Source of the DNA: Tritrichomonas musculus
Taxonomy: Eukaryota; Parabasalia; Tritrichomonadida; Tritrichomonadidae
Assembly (NCBI GenBank): GCA_039105265.1
Contig: JAPFFF010000070.1
Location: forward strand, 310,001 to 374,000
Reading direction: 5' to 3'
DNA length: 64,000 bases
In this document: piece after piece, positions 35,699 through 48,200 of the stretch
Numbering within the stretch: position 1 is the stretch's first letter
How the letters are laid out: every line of letters begins with the position of its first letter
Program-made: the position numbers and the translations under genes
The notes under the pieces: generated by a model
Told to the model about the DNA's origin: nothing
Seen by the model: only the letters and a program-made list of their open reading frames with translations
Databases searched by the model: none

Positions 35699-38647
35699 AT
35701 GAGCCGGATCACGAATAAGAATTTCGGTGCAATTCCATCAGGAACTGTCAAAAGCTATATCGATATCGTCAACACTGAGTTCGGTGGCAACATCCCAACC
35801 GACACCAAATATATTTCACAGCTGAGCAAACTCGTGAGGTTCCTAAATGACAACTCATTTGCAGCTCGCACCGGTTTTGACACCAAGGCTACTCTCAAGG
35901 CAACAGACGTTGATACATTCTTCGAGCAATTGCGGATTGAACGCCTTTTGGATGATAATGGTTACACAAATAGACTTGATAGCAATACCGATGAGCCCAT
36001 TGATGTACTTCAACTCAAACTCGAAAGGGCCCGCCAAATACAACATAATATAGCAGTTGCAGAAGATGCATTACAGGAAGCTATCCAATTGATTCGTGAT
36101 AATAACACTGAGTATCCACCAATACTCCCACCTCCCACAACCCATAAGATGCCAATTCCGTATGTTAAGCAGCCTTCATATATCAAGCGATTGAATGACA
36201 AACTGGATAGTGATTACTTCAGTAAATTCGATAGAGGTGATTACATGGTTGAGGACCCCATTGATGTACTCCAGCATATGAATACCCAGGATAGGTTCCA
36301 TCAGCAGCTGAGGTCTGAACGCCTTGCAGCCGTAGATAAGGATTACTTCAAGCATTTCGATAGAGGTGATTACATGGTTGAGGACCCCATTGATGTACTC
36401 CAGCATATGAATACCCAGAATAGGTTCCATCAGCGGTTAGACGATGAACGCAAAGTATGTTCATACTTCAACAAGTATTACCCCGAGTATCTCGACAGAG
36501 CTGAAATACAAGATATATTCCGAGACAGGACTAAGGTCACAAAACTGGCTCATATTATCGACGACAATGCCAGTATTGATGGTATCCCCAAGGACCCTGA
36601 AAATAATGAGATATTCGAGTACCTCAGTGAGTTCGGTCATGAGTTCAAATCGGAACACACCGATTTCCTATTTGTGAATACCCCTGAGGACTATGATAAG
36701 GCTGTAGAGGCTTGGCAAAAATATGCCAAATATGCTGATAGTGATTACAGTGAACGCACAGATATTGATACCCATGAGCCGATATACATATACTACTTCA
36801 ACTCGATATCCTCATTGAACACCATATATGACGGCTTGCAACTGGTTTATGAACGCGAGGTAAAACCATTCAAAATCTATTTCCAACTCTCGGGTGTATT
36901 TGAGACCCCCTCTGCTGAGAATACCAATGCATTCCAATATACTGCAAGGGAAATCAATTGGAACAACTATAAATCAGCCACCCCAATTGTGGTTCGTGAT
37001 GAGCAATCACTTGATATCGTGAAGTACTATATTGAATCAGTACTGCACTCATATGAGACCTCAACATCTGGAACCAAGTTGATCCTCGTAGGAACCATCT
37101 CATTCACGGTATCTCGAATGGTCAAGGTTAGTGGTCCAATCAAGGATTTACCTCCTGAGATCAAAAATAGCAGATTCATCATCACGGACAACGCCGATGA
37201 CAATCTATGCTGGTACCGATTTCTGGCTGCATGTCTAGATGACCATCTAGTCGACCGCAAATACCGTTGCAATACTAAGAATCGCACACAGGCCGCTAAG
37301 AAACTCCTATGCGAGGATCACAATATAGTGTATTCAACTAAGCCATCACAAGCTGCAATCGACCTCCTGAACAACTATCCGGGTACATCAATTGAATCCA
37401 TGAAGGCATCTGCCGAGAAGCATCACTTGAATGTGGACATCTATGAGTACTTGCAGGATCGCAAGGTGTATAACCTTCAGGACCAGTGGAAATACAATAG
37501 TGATAACTCATTTAGGAAATCCGCATTGCTGTACACCCAAAATCGAATCATCCACATAATGTACATCAGGGATGCTGAGAAGCTGACCAACATCCACATC
37601 TGCCCAAAGTGTGGCTCATATGCCCATTACGGTCATCAAAATATGAATCGCTTCAAGAACCATGTTAAGAACTGTGACGGGGTATTTCGAAAGCGATTCA
37701 TACCCAATCGCGAACCACTACCATACTGTCCACATATACTCAGCAATCCGGTGTACGAATATTGCTTAGCCTATGGTCTCAACTGGAAACCCAACATATA
37801 TTACATCACCTACGATTTCGAAACTGTTGAACAGCCTGTGGATACATCTATTGGTTCATCCACAACCATCAACTCACGACTGATACCCCTTAGCGTATCA
37901 TCATGTGTCAAATCGCAATCTGGTTGTACCACAAGGCACTTCTCATTAAGAGATTCATCTGAGTTCATCATCAAGTGGATCGAGTGGTTGTTTGAGCAAT
38001 CCAAGCAGGTGTATCACGATAAGGTTCAATACATGAAATCCTTCATCAATCAACTAGTTGACAATCTCAAAACCATTGATCGCAACCTGAATGTGATAAC
38101 CGTATTTGGATTCAACTCGAGTAGATTCGATAGCAACCTATTCAAGGAGTATCTCAACTACAGTTCAGCTGGAAGCAATTCCATTGCTGAGCGCGAGCGA
38201 ACCCTGTTATGGAGTGTTGAACCCAATAGCATCATTGGTACCACATCCTCATTGAAGCAGTTCATATTGAAGTCACCCAAATACGACACCAAGTTGCGAT
38301 TCATCGATGCACAATCATTCGTCGCTGGTGGTACATTACGACAATTCGGCGAAGATTTCGGCTCAAGCATGGCTTGCGGTGTAGACTTTGGGGGAGTTGA
38401 GAATAGCTCTAAGGGTGTATTCCCATATGAAGCCATCAACACTGAGAACTACAATGAGGTCCTCTCACAAGCAGAGCCATTTGAGTATGAGGCGTTCTAC
38501 AGCTATCTCAACCAGAAGAACCCATTGACACCAGATGCTTACAAACTGTATCTCGAGGATGCCAAAAACTATAAAACCCGATGGGACTACCTACTTGCAT
38601 ACAATGATAATGATGTCGAGATGATGATCAAACCTGATTTTACTTAA
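35699..38647 (+). CDS. Front part of protein-primed DNA polymerase B (element C)
   Basis: 982 residues homologous to the first two-thirds of the element B polymerase. In order: an N-terminal region with a 43-residue tandem duplication; a conserved middle (REVKPFKIYFQLSGVFE, then DNADDNLCWYRFLAACLDDH); a zinc-finger-like CPKCGSYAHYG...RFKNHVKNC (about residue 632); exonuclease I YITYDFETVE (about 705), II FGFNSSRFDSN (about 802) and III YNDNDVEMM (about 967). The recognisable polymerase sequence ends where the satellite starts, and the palm motifs are not in the window. The element B enzyme's Glu-rich linker is absent here. Codon use is GC-richer than in B. Confidence 0.85.
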   Translation: MSRITNKNFGAIPSGTVKSYIDIVNTEFGGNIPTDTKYISQLSKLVRFLNDNSFAARTGFDTKATLKATDVDTFFEQLRIERLLDDNGYTNRLDSNTDEPIDVLQLKLERARQIQHNIAVAEDALQEAIQLIRDNNTEYPPILPPPTTHKMPIPYVKQPSYIKRLNDKLDSDYFSKFDRGDYMVEDPIDVLQHMNTQDRFHQQLRSERLAAVDKDYFKHFDRGDYMVEDPIDVLQHMNTQNRFHQRLDDERKVCSYFNKYYPEYLDRAEIQDIFRDRTKVTKLAHIIDDNASIDGIPKDPENNEIFEYLSEFGHEFKSEHTDFLFVNTPEDYDKAVEAWQKYAKYADSDYSERTDIDTHEPIYIYYFNSISSLNTIYDGLQLVYEREVKPFKIYFQLSGVFETPSAENTNAFQYTAREINWNNYKSATPIVVRDEQSLDIVKYYIESVLHSYETSTSGTKLILVGTISFTVSRMVKVSGPIKDLPPEIKNSRFIITDNADDNLCWYRFLAACLDDHLVDRKYRCNTKNRTQAAKKLLCEDHNIVYSTKPSQAAIDLLNNYPGTSIESMKASAEKHHLNVDIYEYLQDRKVYNLQDQWKYNSDNSFRKSALLYTQNRIIHIMYIRDAEKLTNIHICPKCGSYAHYGHQNMNRFKNHVKNCDGVFRKRFIPNREPLPYCPHILSNPVYEYCLAYGLNWKPNIYYITYDFETVEQPVDTSIGSSTTINSRLIPLSVSSCVKSQSGCTTRHFSLRDSSEFIIKWIEWLFEQSKQVYHDKVQYMKSFINQLVDNLKTIDRNLNVITVFGFNSSRFDSNLFKEYLNYSSAGSNSIAERERTLLWSVEPNSIIGTTSSLKQFILKSPKYDTKLRFIDAQSFVAGGTLRQFGEDFGSSMACGVDFGGVENSSKGVFPYEAINTENYNEVLSQAEPFEYEAFYSYLNQKNPLTPDAYKLYLEDAKNYKTRWDYLLAYNDNDVEMMIKPDFT
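36212..36469 (+). repeat. 129-bp tandem duplication inside polymerase gene
   Basis: Two copies, beginning at 36,212 and 36,341, of a 129-bp (43-residue) unit. Both encode DYF.(K)FDRGDYMVEDPIDV followed by LQHMNTQ.RFHQ; most of the DNA is identical between copies, especially the central 70 bp. The element B polymerase has no such duplication, so it arose recently in the C lineage. The phase is a multiple of three. Confidence 0.9.
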
Positions 38648-39028
38648 TTTCGAAATCGTTTATAATTATCTTACAAAAGTGTTTGAGATTTATGTTTTAT
38701 TTAACTCTGTTCACTTGTGAGAAACGTTTGAATAAGAATAATTGATATTGCGATTTAATCTTTATTGATTTTACTTAATTTCGAAATCGTTTTCAATTAT
38801 CTTACAAAAGTGTTTGAGATTTGTGTTTTATTTAACTCTGTTCACTTGTGAGAAACGTTTGAATAAGAATAACTGAGATTAAGCTTTAATTTTTACTGAT
38901 TTTACTTAATTTCGAAATCGTTTATAATTATCTTACAAAAGTGTTTGAGATTTGTGTTTTATTTAACTCTGTTCACTTGTGAGAAACGTTTGAATAGGAA
39001 TAATTGAGATTAAGCTTTAATTTTTACT

Positions 39029-39211
39029 GATTTTACTTAATTTCGAAATCGTTTTTAATTATCTTACAAAAGTGTTTGAGATTTGTGTTTTACTTAATTT
39101 CGAAATCGTTTATAATTATCTTACAAAAGTGTTTGAGATTTGTGTTTAAAGCTTAATCTTAAGTAAAATCAGTAAAAATTAAGTAAAATCAGTAAAAATT
39201 TAATCTTTATT
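39029..39211. repeat. Rearranged monomer near the left end of the satellite
   Basis: The only place where the 131-bp register is lost (the next start is 183 bp on). A monomer is shortened by about 74 bp, joined within TTTTA(C/T)TTA similarity, then follows a partial monomer and a short inverted piece: AAGTAAAATCAGTAAAAATT occurs twice in tandem, the reverse complement of AATTTTTACTGATTTTACTT. After that the array is regular. Confidence 0.85.
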
Positions 39212-42200
39212 GATTTTACTTAATTTCGAAATCGTTTTTAATTATCTTACAAAAGTGTTTGAGATTTGTGTTTTATTTAACTCTGTTCACTTGTGAGAAA
39301 CGTTTGAATAAGAATAACTGAGATTAAGCTTTAATTTTTACTGATTTTACTTAATTTCGAAATCGTTTATAATTATCTTACAAAAGTGTTTGAGATTTGT
39401 GTTTTATTTAACTCTGTTCACTTGTGAGAAACGTTTGAATAGGAATAATTGAGATTAAGCTTTAATTTTTACTGATTTTACTTAATTTCGAAATCGTTTT
39501 TAATTATCTTACAAAAGTGTTTGAGATTTGTGTTTTATTTAACTCTGTTCACTTGTGAGAAACGTTTGAATAAGAATAACTGAGATTAAGCTTTAATTTT
39601 TACTGATTTTACTTAATTTCGAAATCGTTTTTAATTATCTTACAAAAGTGTTTGAGATTTGTGTTTTATTTAACTCTGTTCACTTGTGAGAAACGTTTGA
39701 ATAGGAATAATTGAGATTAAGCTTTAATTTTTACTGATTTTACTTAATTTCGAAATCGTTTATAATTATCTTACAAAAGTGTTTGAGATTTGTGTTTTAT
39801 TTAACTCTGTTCACTTGTGAGAAACGTTTGAATAGGAATAATTGAGATTAAGCTTTAATTTTTACTGATTTTACTTAATTTCGAAATCGTTTTTAATTAT
39901 CTTACAAAAGTGTTTGAGATTTGTGTTTTATTTAACTCTGTTCATTTGTGAGAAATGTTAGAATAAGAATAACTGAGATTAAGCTTTAATTTTTACTGAT
40001 TTTACTTAATTTCGAAATCGTTTATAATTATCTTACAAAAGTGTTTGAGATTTGTGTTTTATTTAACTCTGTTCATTTGTGAGAAACGTTTGAATAAGAA
40101 TAACTGAGATTAAGCTTTAATTTTTACTGATTTTACTTAATTTCGAAATCGTTTATAATTATCTTACAAAAGTGTTTGAGATTTGTGTTATATTTAACTC
40201 TGTTCATTTGTGAGAAACGTTTGAATAAGAATAACTGAGATTAAGCTTTAATTTTTACTGATTTTACTTAATTTCGAAATCGTTTATAATTATCTTACAA
40301 AAGTGTTTGAGATTTGTGTTTTATTTAACTCTGTTCACTTGTGAGAAACGTTTGAATAGGAATAATTGAGATTAAGCTTTAATTTTTACTGATTTTACTT
40401 AATTTCGAAATCGTTTATAATTATCTTACAAAAGTGTTTGAGATTTATGTTTTATTTAACTCTGTTCACTTGTGAGAAACGTTTGAATAAGAATAATTGA
40501 TATTGCGATTTAATTTTTACTGATTTTACTTAATTTCGAAATCGTTTTTAATTATCTTACAAAAGTGTTTGAGATTTGTGTTTTATTTAACTCTGTTCAC
40601 TTGTGAGAAACGTTTGAATAAGAATAATTGATATTGCGATTTAATCTTTATTGATTTTACTTAATTTCGAAATCGTTTTTAATTATCTTACAAAAGTGTT
40701 TGAGATTTGTGTTTTATTTAACTCTGTTCACTTGTGAGAAACGTTTGAATAAGAATAATTGATATTGCGATTTAATCTTTATTGATTTTACTTAATTTCG
40801 AAATCGTTTTTAATTATCTTACAAAAGTGTTTGAGATTTGTGTTTTATTTAACTCTGTTCATTTGTGAGAAATGTTAGAATAAGAATAACTGAGATTAAG
40901 CTTTAATTTTTACTGATTTTACTTAATTTCGAAATCGTTTTTAATTATCTTACAAAAGTGTTTGAGATTTGTGTTTTATTTAACTCTGTTCATTTGTGAG
41001 AAACGTTTGAATAAGAATAACTGAGATTAAGCTTTAATTTTTACTGATTTTACTTAATTTCGAAATCGTTTATAATTATCTTACAAAAGTGTTTGAGATT
41101 TATGTTTTATTTAACTCTGTTCACTTGTGAGAAACGTTTGAATAAGAATAATTGATATTGCGATTTAATCTTTATTGATTTTACTTAATTTCGAAATCGT
41201 TTTTAATTATCTTACAAAAGTGTTTGAGATTTGTGTTTTATTTAACTCTGTTCATTTGTGAGAAACGTTTGAATAAGAATAACTGAGATTAAGCTTTAAT
41301 TTTTACTGATTTTACTTAATTTCGAAATCGTTTTTAATTATCTTACAAAAGTGTTTGAGATTTGTGTTTTATTTAACTCTGTTCATTTGTGAGAAACGTT
41401 TGAATAAGAATAATTGATATTGCGATTTAATCTTTATTGATTTTACTTAATTTCGAAATCGTTTTTAATTATCTTACAAAAGTGTTTGAGATTTGTGTTT
41501 TATTTAACTCTGTTCATTTGTGAGAAACGTTTGAATAAGAATAACTGAGATTAAGCTTTAATTTTTATTGATTTTACTTAATTTCGAAATCGTTTTTAAT
41601 TATCTTACAAAAGTGTTTGAGATTTGTGTTTTATTTAACTCTGTTCACTTGTGAGAAACGTTTGAATAAGAATAACTGAGATTAAGCTTTAATCTTTATT
41701 GATTTTACTTAATTTCGAAATCGTTTTTAATTATCTTACAAAAGTGTTTGAGATTTATGTTTTATTTAACTCTGTTCACTTGTGAGAAACGTTTGAATAG
41801 GAATAATTGAGATTAAGCTTTAATTTTTACTGATTTTACTTAATTTCGAAATCGTTTATAATTATCTTACAAAAGTGTTTGAGATTTGTGTTTTATTTAA
41901 CTCTGTTCACTTGTGAGAAACGTTTGAATAGGAATAATTGAGATTAAGCTTTAATTTTTACTGATTTTACTTAATTTCGAAATCGTTTATAATTATCTTA
42001 CAAAAGTGTTTGAGATTTGTGTTTTATTTAACTCTGTTCACTTGTGAGAAACGTTTGAATAGGAATAATTGAGATTAAGCTTTAATTTTTACTGATTTTA
42101 CTTAATTTCGAAATCGTTTATAATTATCTTACAAAAGTGTTTGAGATTTGTGTTTTATTTAACTCTGTTCACTTGTGAGAAACGTTTGAATAAGAATAAT

Positions 42201-45200
42201 TGATATTGCGATTTAATCTTTATTGATTTTACTTAATTTCGAAATCGTTTTTAATTATCTTACAAAAGTGTTTGAGATTTGTGTTTTATTTAACTCTGTT
42301 CACTTGTGAGAAACGTTTGAATAAGAATAATTGATATTGCGATTTAATCTTTATTGATTTTACTTAATTTCGAAATCGTTTTTAATTATCTTACAAAAGT
42401 GTTTGAGATTTGTGTTTTATTTAACTCTGTTCATTTGTGAGAAATGTTAGAATAAGAATAACTGAGATTAAGCTTTAATTTTTACTGATTTTACTTAATT
42501 TCGAAATCGTTTTTAATTATCTTACAAAAGTGTTTGAGATTTGTGTTTTATTTAACTCTGTTCATTTGTGAGAAACGTTTGAATAAGAATAACTGAGATT
42601 AAGCTTTAATTTTTACTGATTTTACTTAATTTCGAAATCGTTTATAATTATCTTACAAAAGTGTTTGAGATTTGTGTTTTATTTAACTCTGTTCACTTGT
42701 GAGAAACGTTTGAATAAGAATAATTGATATTGCGATTTAATCTTTATTGATTTTACTTAATTTCGAAATCGTTTATAATTATCTTACAAAAGTGTTTGAG
42801 ATTTGTGTTTTATTTAACTCTGTTCATTTGTGAGAAATGTTAGAATAAGAATAACTGAGATTAAGCTTTAATTTTTACTGATTTTACTTAATTTCGAAAT
42901 CGTTTTTAATTATCTTACAAAAGTGTTTGAGATTTGTGTTTTATTTAACTCTGTTCATTTGTGAGAAACGTTTGAATAAGAATAACTGAGATTAAGCTTT
43001 AATTTTTATTGATTTTACTTAATTTCGAAATCGTTTATAATTATCTTACAAAAGTGTTTGAGATTTGTGTTTTATTTAACTCTGTTCATTTGTGAGAAAC
43101 GTTTGAATAAGAATAACTGAGATTAAGCTTTAATTTTTATTGATTTTACTTAATTTCGAAATCGTTTATAATTATCTTACAAAAGTGTTTGAGATTTGTG
43201 TTTTATTTAACTCTGTTCATTTGTGAGAAATGTTAGATTAAGAATAATTGAGATTAAGCTTTAATTTTTACTGATTTTACTTAATTTCGAAATCGTTTTT
43301 AATTATCTTACAAAAGTGTTTGAGATTTGTGTTTTATTTAACTCTGTTCACTTGTGAGAAACGTTTGAATAGGAATAATTGAGATTAAGCTTTAATTTTT
43401 ACTGATTTTACTTAATTTCGAAATCGTTTTTAATTATCTTACAAAAGTGTTTGAGATTTGTGTTTTATTTAACTCTGTTCATTTGTGAGAAATGTTAGAA
43501 TAAGAATAACTGAGATTAAGCTTTAATTTTTACTGATTTTACTTAATTTCGAAATCGTTTATAATTATCTTACAAAAGTGTTTGAGATTTGTGTTTTATT
43601 TAACTCTGTTCATTTGTGAGAAACGTTTGAATAAGAATAACTGAGATTAAGCTTTAATTTTTACTGATTTTACTTAATTTCGAAATCTTTTTCATTTATC
43701 TTACAAAAGTGTTTGAGATTTGTGTTTTATTTAACTCTGTTCATTTGTGAGAAACGTTTGAATAAGAATAATTGAGATTAAGCTTTAATTTTTACTGATT
43801 TTACTTAATTTCGAAATCGTTTATAATTATCTTACAAAAGTGTTTGAGATTTGTGTTTTATTTAACTCTGTTCACTTGTGAGAAACGTTTGAATAAGAAT
43901 AATTGATATTGCGATTTAATCTTTATTGATTTTACTTAATTTCGAAATCGTTTTTAATTATCTTACAAAAGTGTTTGAGATTTGTGTTTTATTTAACTCT
44001 GTTCACTTGTGAGAAACGTTTGAATAGGAATAATTGATATTGCGATTTAATTTTTACTGATTTTACTTAATTTCGAAATCGTTTTTAATTATCTTACAAA
44101 AGTGTTTGAGATTTGTGTTTTATTTAACTCTGTTCACTTGTGAGAAACGTTTGAATAAGAATAATTGATATTGCGATTTAATCTTTATTGATTTTACTTA
44201 ATTTCGAAATCGTTTTTAATTATCTTACAAAAGTGTTTGAGATTTGTGTTTTATTTAACTCTGTTCACTTGTGAGAAACGTTTGAATAAGAATAATTGAT
44301 ATTGCGATTTAATCTTTATTGATTTTACTTAATTTCGAAATCGTTTTTAATTATCTTACAAAAGTGTTTGAGATTTGTGTTTTATTTAACTCTGTTCACT
44401 TGTGTGAAATGTTAGATTAAGAATAACTGAGATTAAGCTTTAATTTTTACTGATTTTACTTAATTTCGAAATCGTTTTTAATTATCTTACAAAAGTGTTT
44501 GAGATTTGTGTTTTATTTAACTCTGTTCACTTGTGAGAAACGTTTGAATAGGAATAATTGAGATTAAGCTTTAATTTTTACTGATTTTACTTAATTTCGA
44601 AATCGTTTATAATTATCTTACAAAAGTGTTTGAGATTTGTGTTTTATTTAACTCTGTTCACTTGTGAGAAACGTTTGAATAGGAATAATTGAGATTAAGC
44701 TTTAATTTTTACTGATTTTACTTAATTTCGAAATCGTTTATAATTATCTTACAAAAGTGTTTGAGATTTGTGTTTTATTTAACTCTGTTCACTTGTGAGA
44801 AACGTTTGAATAGGAATAATTGAGATTAAGCTTTAATTTTTACTGATTTTACTTAATTTCGAAATCGTTTATAATTATCTTACAAAAGTGTTTGAGATTT
44901 GTGTTTTATTTAACTCTGTTCACTTGTGAGAAACGTTTGAATAAGAATAATTGATATTGCGATTTAATCTTTATTGATTTTACTTAATTTCGAAATCGTT
45001 TATAATTATCTTACAAAAGTGTTTGAGATTTGTGTTTTATTTAACTCTGTTCACTTGTGAGAAACGTTTGAATAGGAATAATTGAGATTAAGCTTTAATT
45101 TTTACTGATTTTACTTAATTTCGAAATCGTTTATAATTATCTTACAAAAGTGTTTGAGATTTGTGTTTTATTTAACTCTGTTCACTTGTGAGAAACGTTT

Positions 45201-48200
45201 GAATAGGAATAATTGATATTGCGATTTAATTTTTACTGATTTTACTTAATTTCGAAATCGTTTTTAATTATCTTACAAAAGTGTTTGAGATTTGTGTTTT
45301 ATTTAACTCTGTTCACTTGTGAGAAACGTTTGAATAGGAATAATTGATATTGCGATTTAATTTTTACTGATTTTACTTAATTTCGAAATCGTTTTTAATT
45401 ATCTTACAAAAGTGTTTGAGATTTGTGTTTTATTTAACTCTGTTCACTTGTGAGAAACGTTTGAATAAGAATAATTGATATTGCGATTTAATCTTTATTG
45501 ATTTTACTTAATTTCGAAATCGTTTTTAATTATCTTACAAAAGTGTTTGAGATTTGTGTTTTATTTAACTCTGTTCATTTGTGAGAAATGTTAGAATAAG
45601 AATAACTGAGATTAAGCTTTAATTTTTACTGATTTTACTTAATTTCGAAATCGTTTTTAATTATCTTACAAAAGTGTTTGAGATTTGTGTTTTATTTAAC
45701 TCTGTTCACTTGTGAGAAACGTTTGAATAAGAATAACTGAGATTAAGCTTTAATTTTTACTGATTTTACTTAATTTCGAAATCGTTTATAATTATCTTAC
45801 AAAAGTGTTTGAGATTTGTGTTTTATTTAACTCTGTTCACTTGTGAGAAACGTTTGAATAAGAATAATTGATATTGCGATTTAATCTTTATTGATTTTAC
45901 TTAATTTCGAAATCGTTTTTAATTATCTTACAAAAGTGTTTGAGATTTGTGTTTTATTTAACTCTGTTCATTTGTGAGAAATGTTAGAATAAGAATAACT
46001 GAGATTAAGCTTTAATTTTTACTGATTTTACTTAATTTCGAAATCGTTTTTAATTATCTTACAAAAGTGTTTGAGATTTGTGTTTTATTTAACTCTGTTC
46101 ATTTGTGAGAAACGTTTGAATAAGAATAACTGAGATTAAGCTTTAATTTTTACTGATTTTACTTAATTTCGAAATCGTTTATAATTATCTTACAAAAGTG
46201 TTTGAGATTTGTGTTTTATTTAACTCTGTTCACTTGTGAGAAACGTTTGAATAAGAATAATTGATATTGCGATTTAATCTTTATTGATTTTACTTAATTT
46301 CGAAATCGTTTATAATTATCTTACAAAAGTGTTTGAGATTTGTGTTTTATTTAACTCTGTTCATTTGTGAGAAATGTTAGAATAAGAATAACTGAGATTA
46401 AGCTTTAATTTTTACTGATTTTACTTAATTTCGAAATCGTTTTTAATTATCTTACAAAAGTGTTTGAGATTTGTGTTTTATTTAACTCTGTTCATTTGTG
46501 AGAAACGTTTGAATAAGAATAACTGAGATTAAGCTTTAATTTTTACTGATTTTACTTAATTTCGAAATCGTTTATAATTATCTTACAAAAGTGTTTGAGA
46601 TTTGTGTTTTATTTAACTCTGTTCACTTGTGAGAAACGTTTGAATAAGAATAATTGATATTGCGATTTAATCTTTATTGATTTTACTTAATTTCGAAATC
46701 GTTTTTAATTATCTTACAAAAGTGTTTGAGATTTGTGTTTTATTTAACTCTGTTCACTTGTGAGAAACGTTTGAATAGGAATAATTGAGATTAAGCTTTA
46801 ATTTTTACTGATTTTACTTAATTTCGAAATCGTTTATAATTATCTTACAAAAGTGTTTGAGATTTATGTTTTATTTAACTCTGTTCACTTGTGAGAAACG
46901 TTTGAATAAGAATAATTGATATTGCGATTTAATCTTTATTGATTTTACTTAATTTCGAAATCGTTTATAATTATCTTACAAAAGTGTTTGAGATTTGTGT
47001 TTTATTTAACTCTGTTCACTTGTGAGAAACGTTTGAATAGGAATAATTGAGATTAAGCTTTAATTTTTACTGATTTTACTTAATTTCGAAATCGTTTATA
47101 ATTATCTTACAAAAGTGTTTGAGATTTGTGTTTTATTTAACTCTGTTCACTTGTGAGAAACGTTTGAATAGGAATAATTGATATTGCGATTTAATTTTTA
47201 CTGATTTTACTTAATTTCGAAATCGTTTTTAATTATCTTACAAAAGTGTTTGAGATTTGTGTTTTATTTAACTCTGTTCACTTGTGAGAAACGTTTGAAT
47301 AAGAATAATTGATATTGCGATTTAATCTTTATTGATTTTACTTAATTTCGAAATCGTTTTTAATTATCTTACAAAAGTGTTTGAGATTTGTGTTTTATTT
47401 AACTCTGTTCACTTGTGAGAAACGTTTGAATAAGAATAATTGATATTGCGATTTAATCTTTATTGATTTTACTTAATTTCGAAATCGTTTATAATTATCT
47501 TACAAAAGTGTTTGAGATTTGTGTTTTATTTAACTCTGTTCATTTGTGAGAAATGTTAGAATAAGAATAACTGAGATTAAGCTTTAATTTTTACTGATTT
47601 TACTTAATTTCGAAATCGTTTTTAATTATCTTACAAAAGTGTTTGAGATTTGTGTTTTATTTAACTCTGTTCATTTGTGAGAAACGTTTGAATAAGAATA
47701 ACTGAGATTAAGCTTTAATTTTTACTGATTTTAATTAATTTCGAAATCGTTTATAATTATCTTACAAAAGTGTTTGAGATTTGTGTTTTATTTAACTCTG
47801 TTCACTTGTGAGAAACGTTTGAATAGGAATAATTGATATTGCGATTTAATTTTTACTGATTTTACTTAATTTCGAAATCGTTTTTAATTATCTTACAAAA
47901 GTGTTTGAGATTTGTGTTTTATTTAACTCTGTTCACTTGTGAGAAACGTTTGAATAAGAATAATTGATATTGCGATTTAATCTTTATTGATTTTACTTAA
48001 TTTCGAAATCGTTTTTAATTATCTTACAAAAGTGTTTGAGATTTGTGTTTTATTTAACTCTGTTCACTTGTGAGAAACGTTTGAATAGGAATAATTGATA
48101 TTGCGATTTAATTTTTACTGATTTTACTTAATTTCGAAATCGTTTTTAATTATCTTACAAAAGTGTTTGAGATTTGTGTTTTATTTAACTCTGTTCACTT

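Larger units (their letters stand above)
34531..38635. mobile_element. Polinton element C (fragment)
   Basis: A fragment of a third Polinton, recognised by two genes homologous to element B: the regulator-like protein and the front part of the polymerase. Base and codon use change sharply at about 34.53 kb: codons ending in C or G are common here (ACC, CTC, GAC), unlike A and B. Protein identity to B is substantial but DNA identity is low, so it is a distinct lineage. It abuts element B on the left and the 131-bp satellite on the right and is incomplete at both sides; likely the oldest or differently sourced of the three. Confidence 0.75.
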
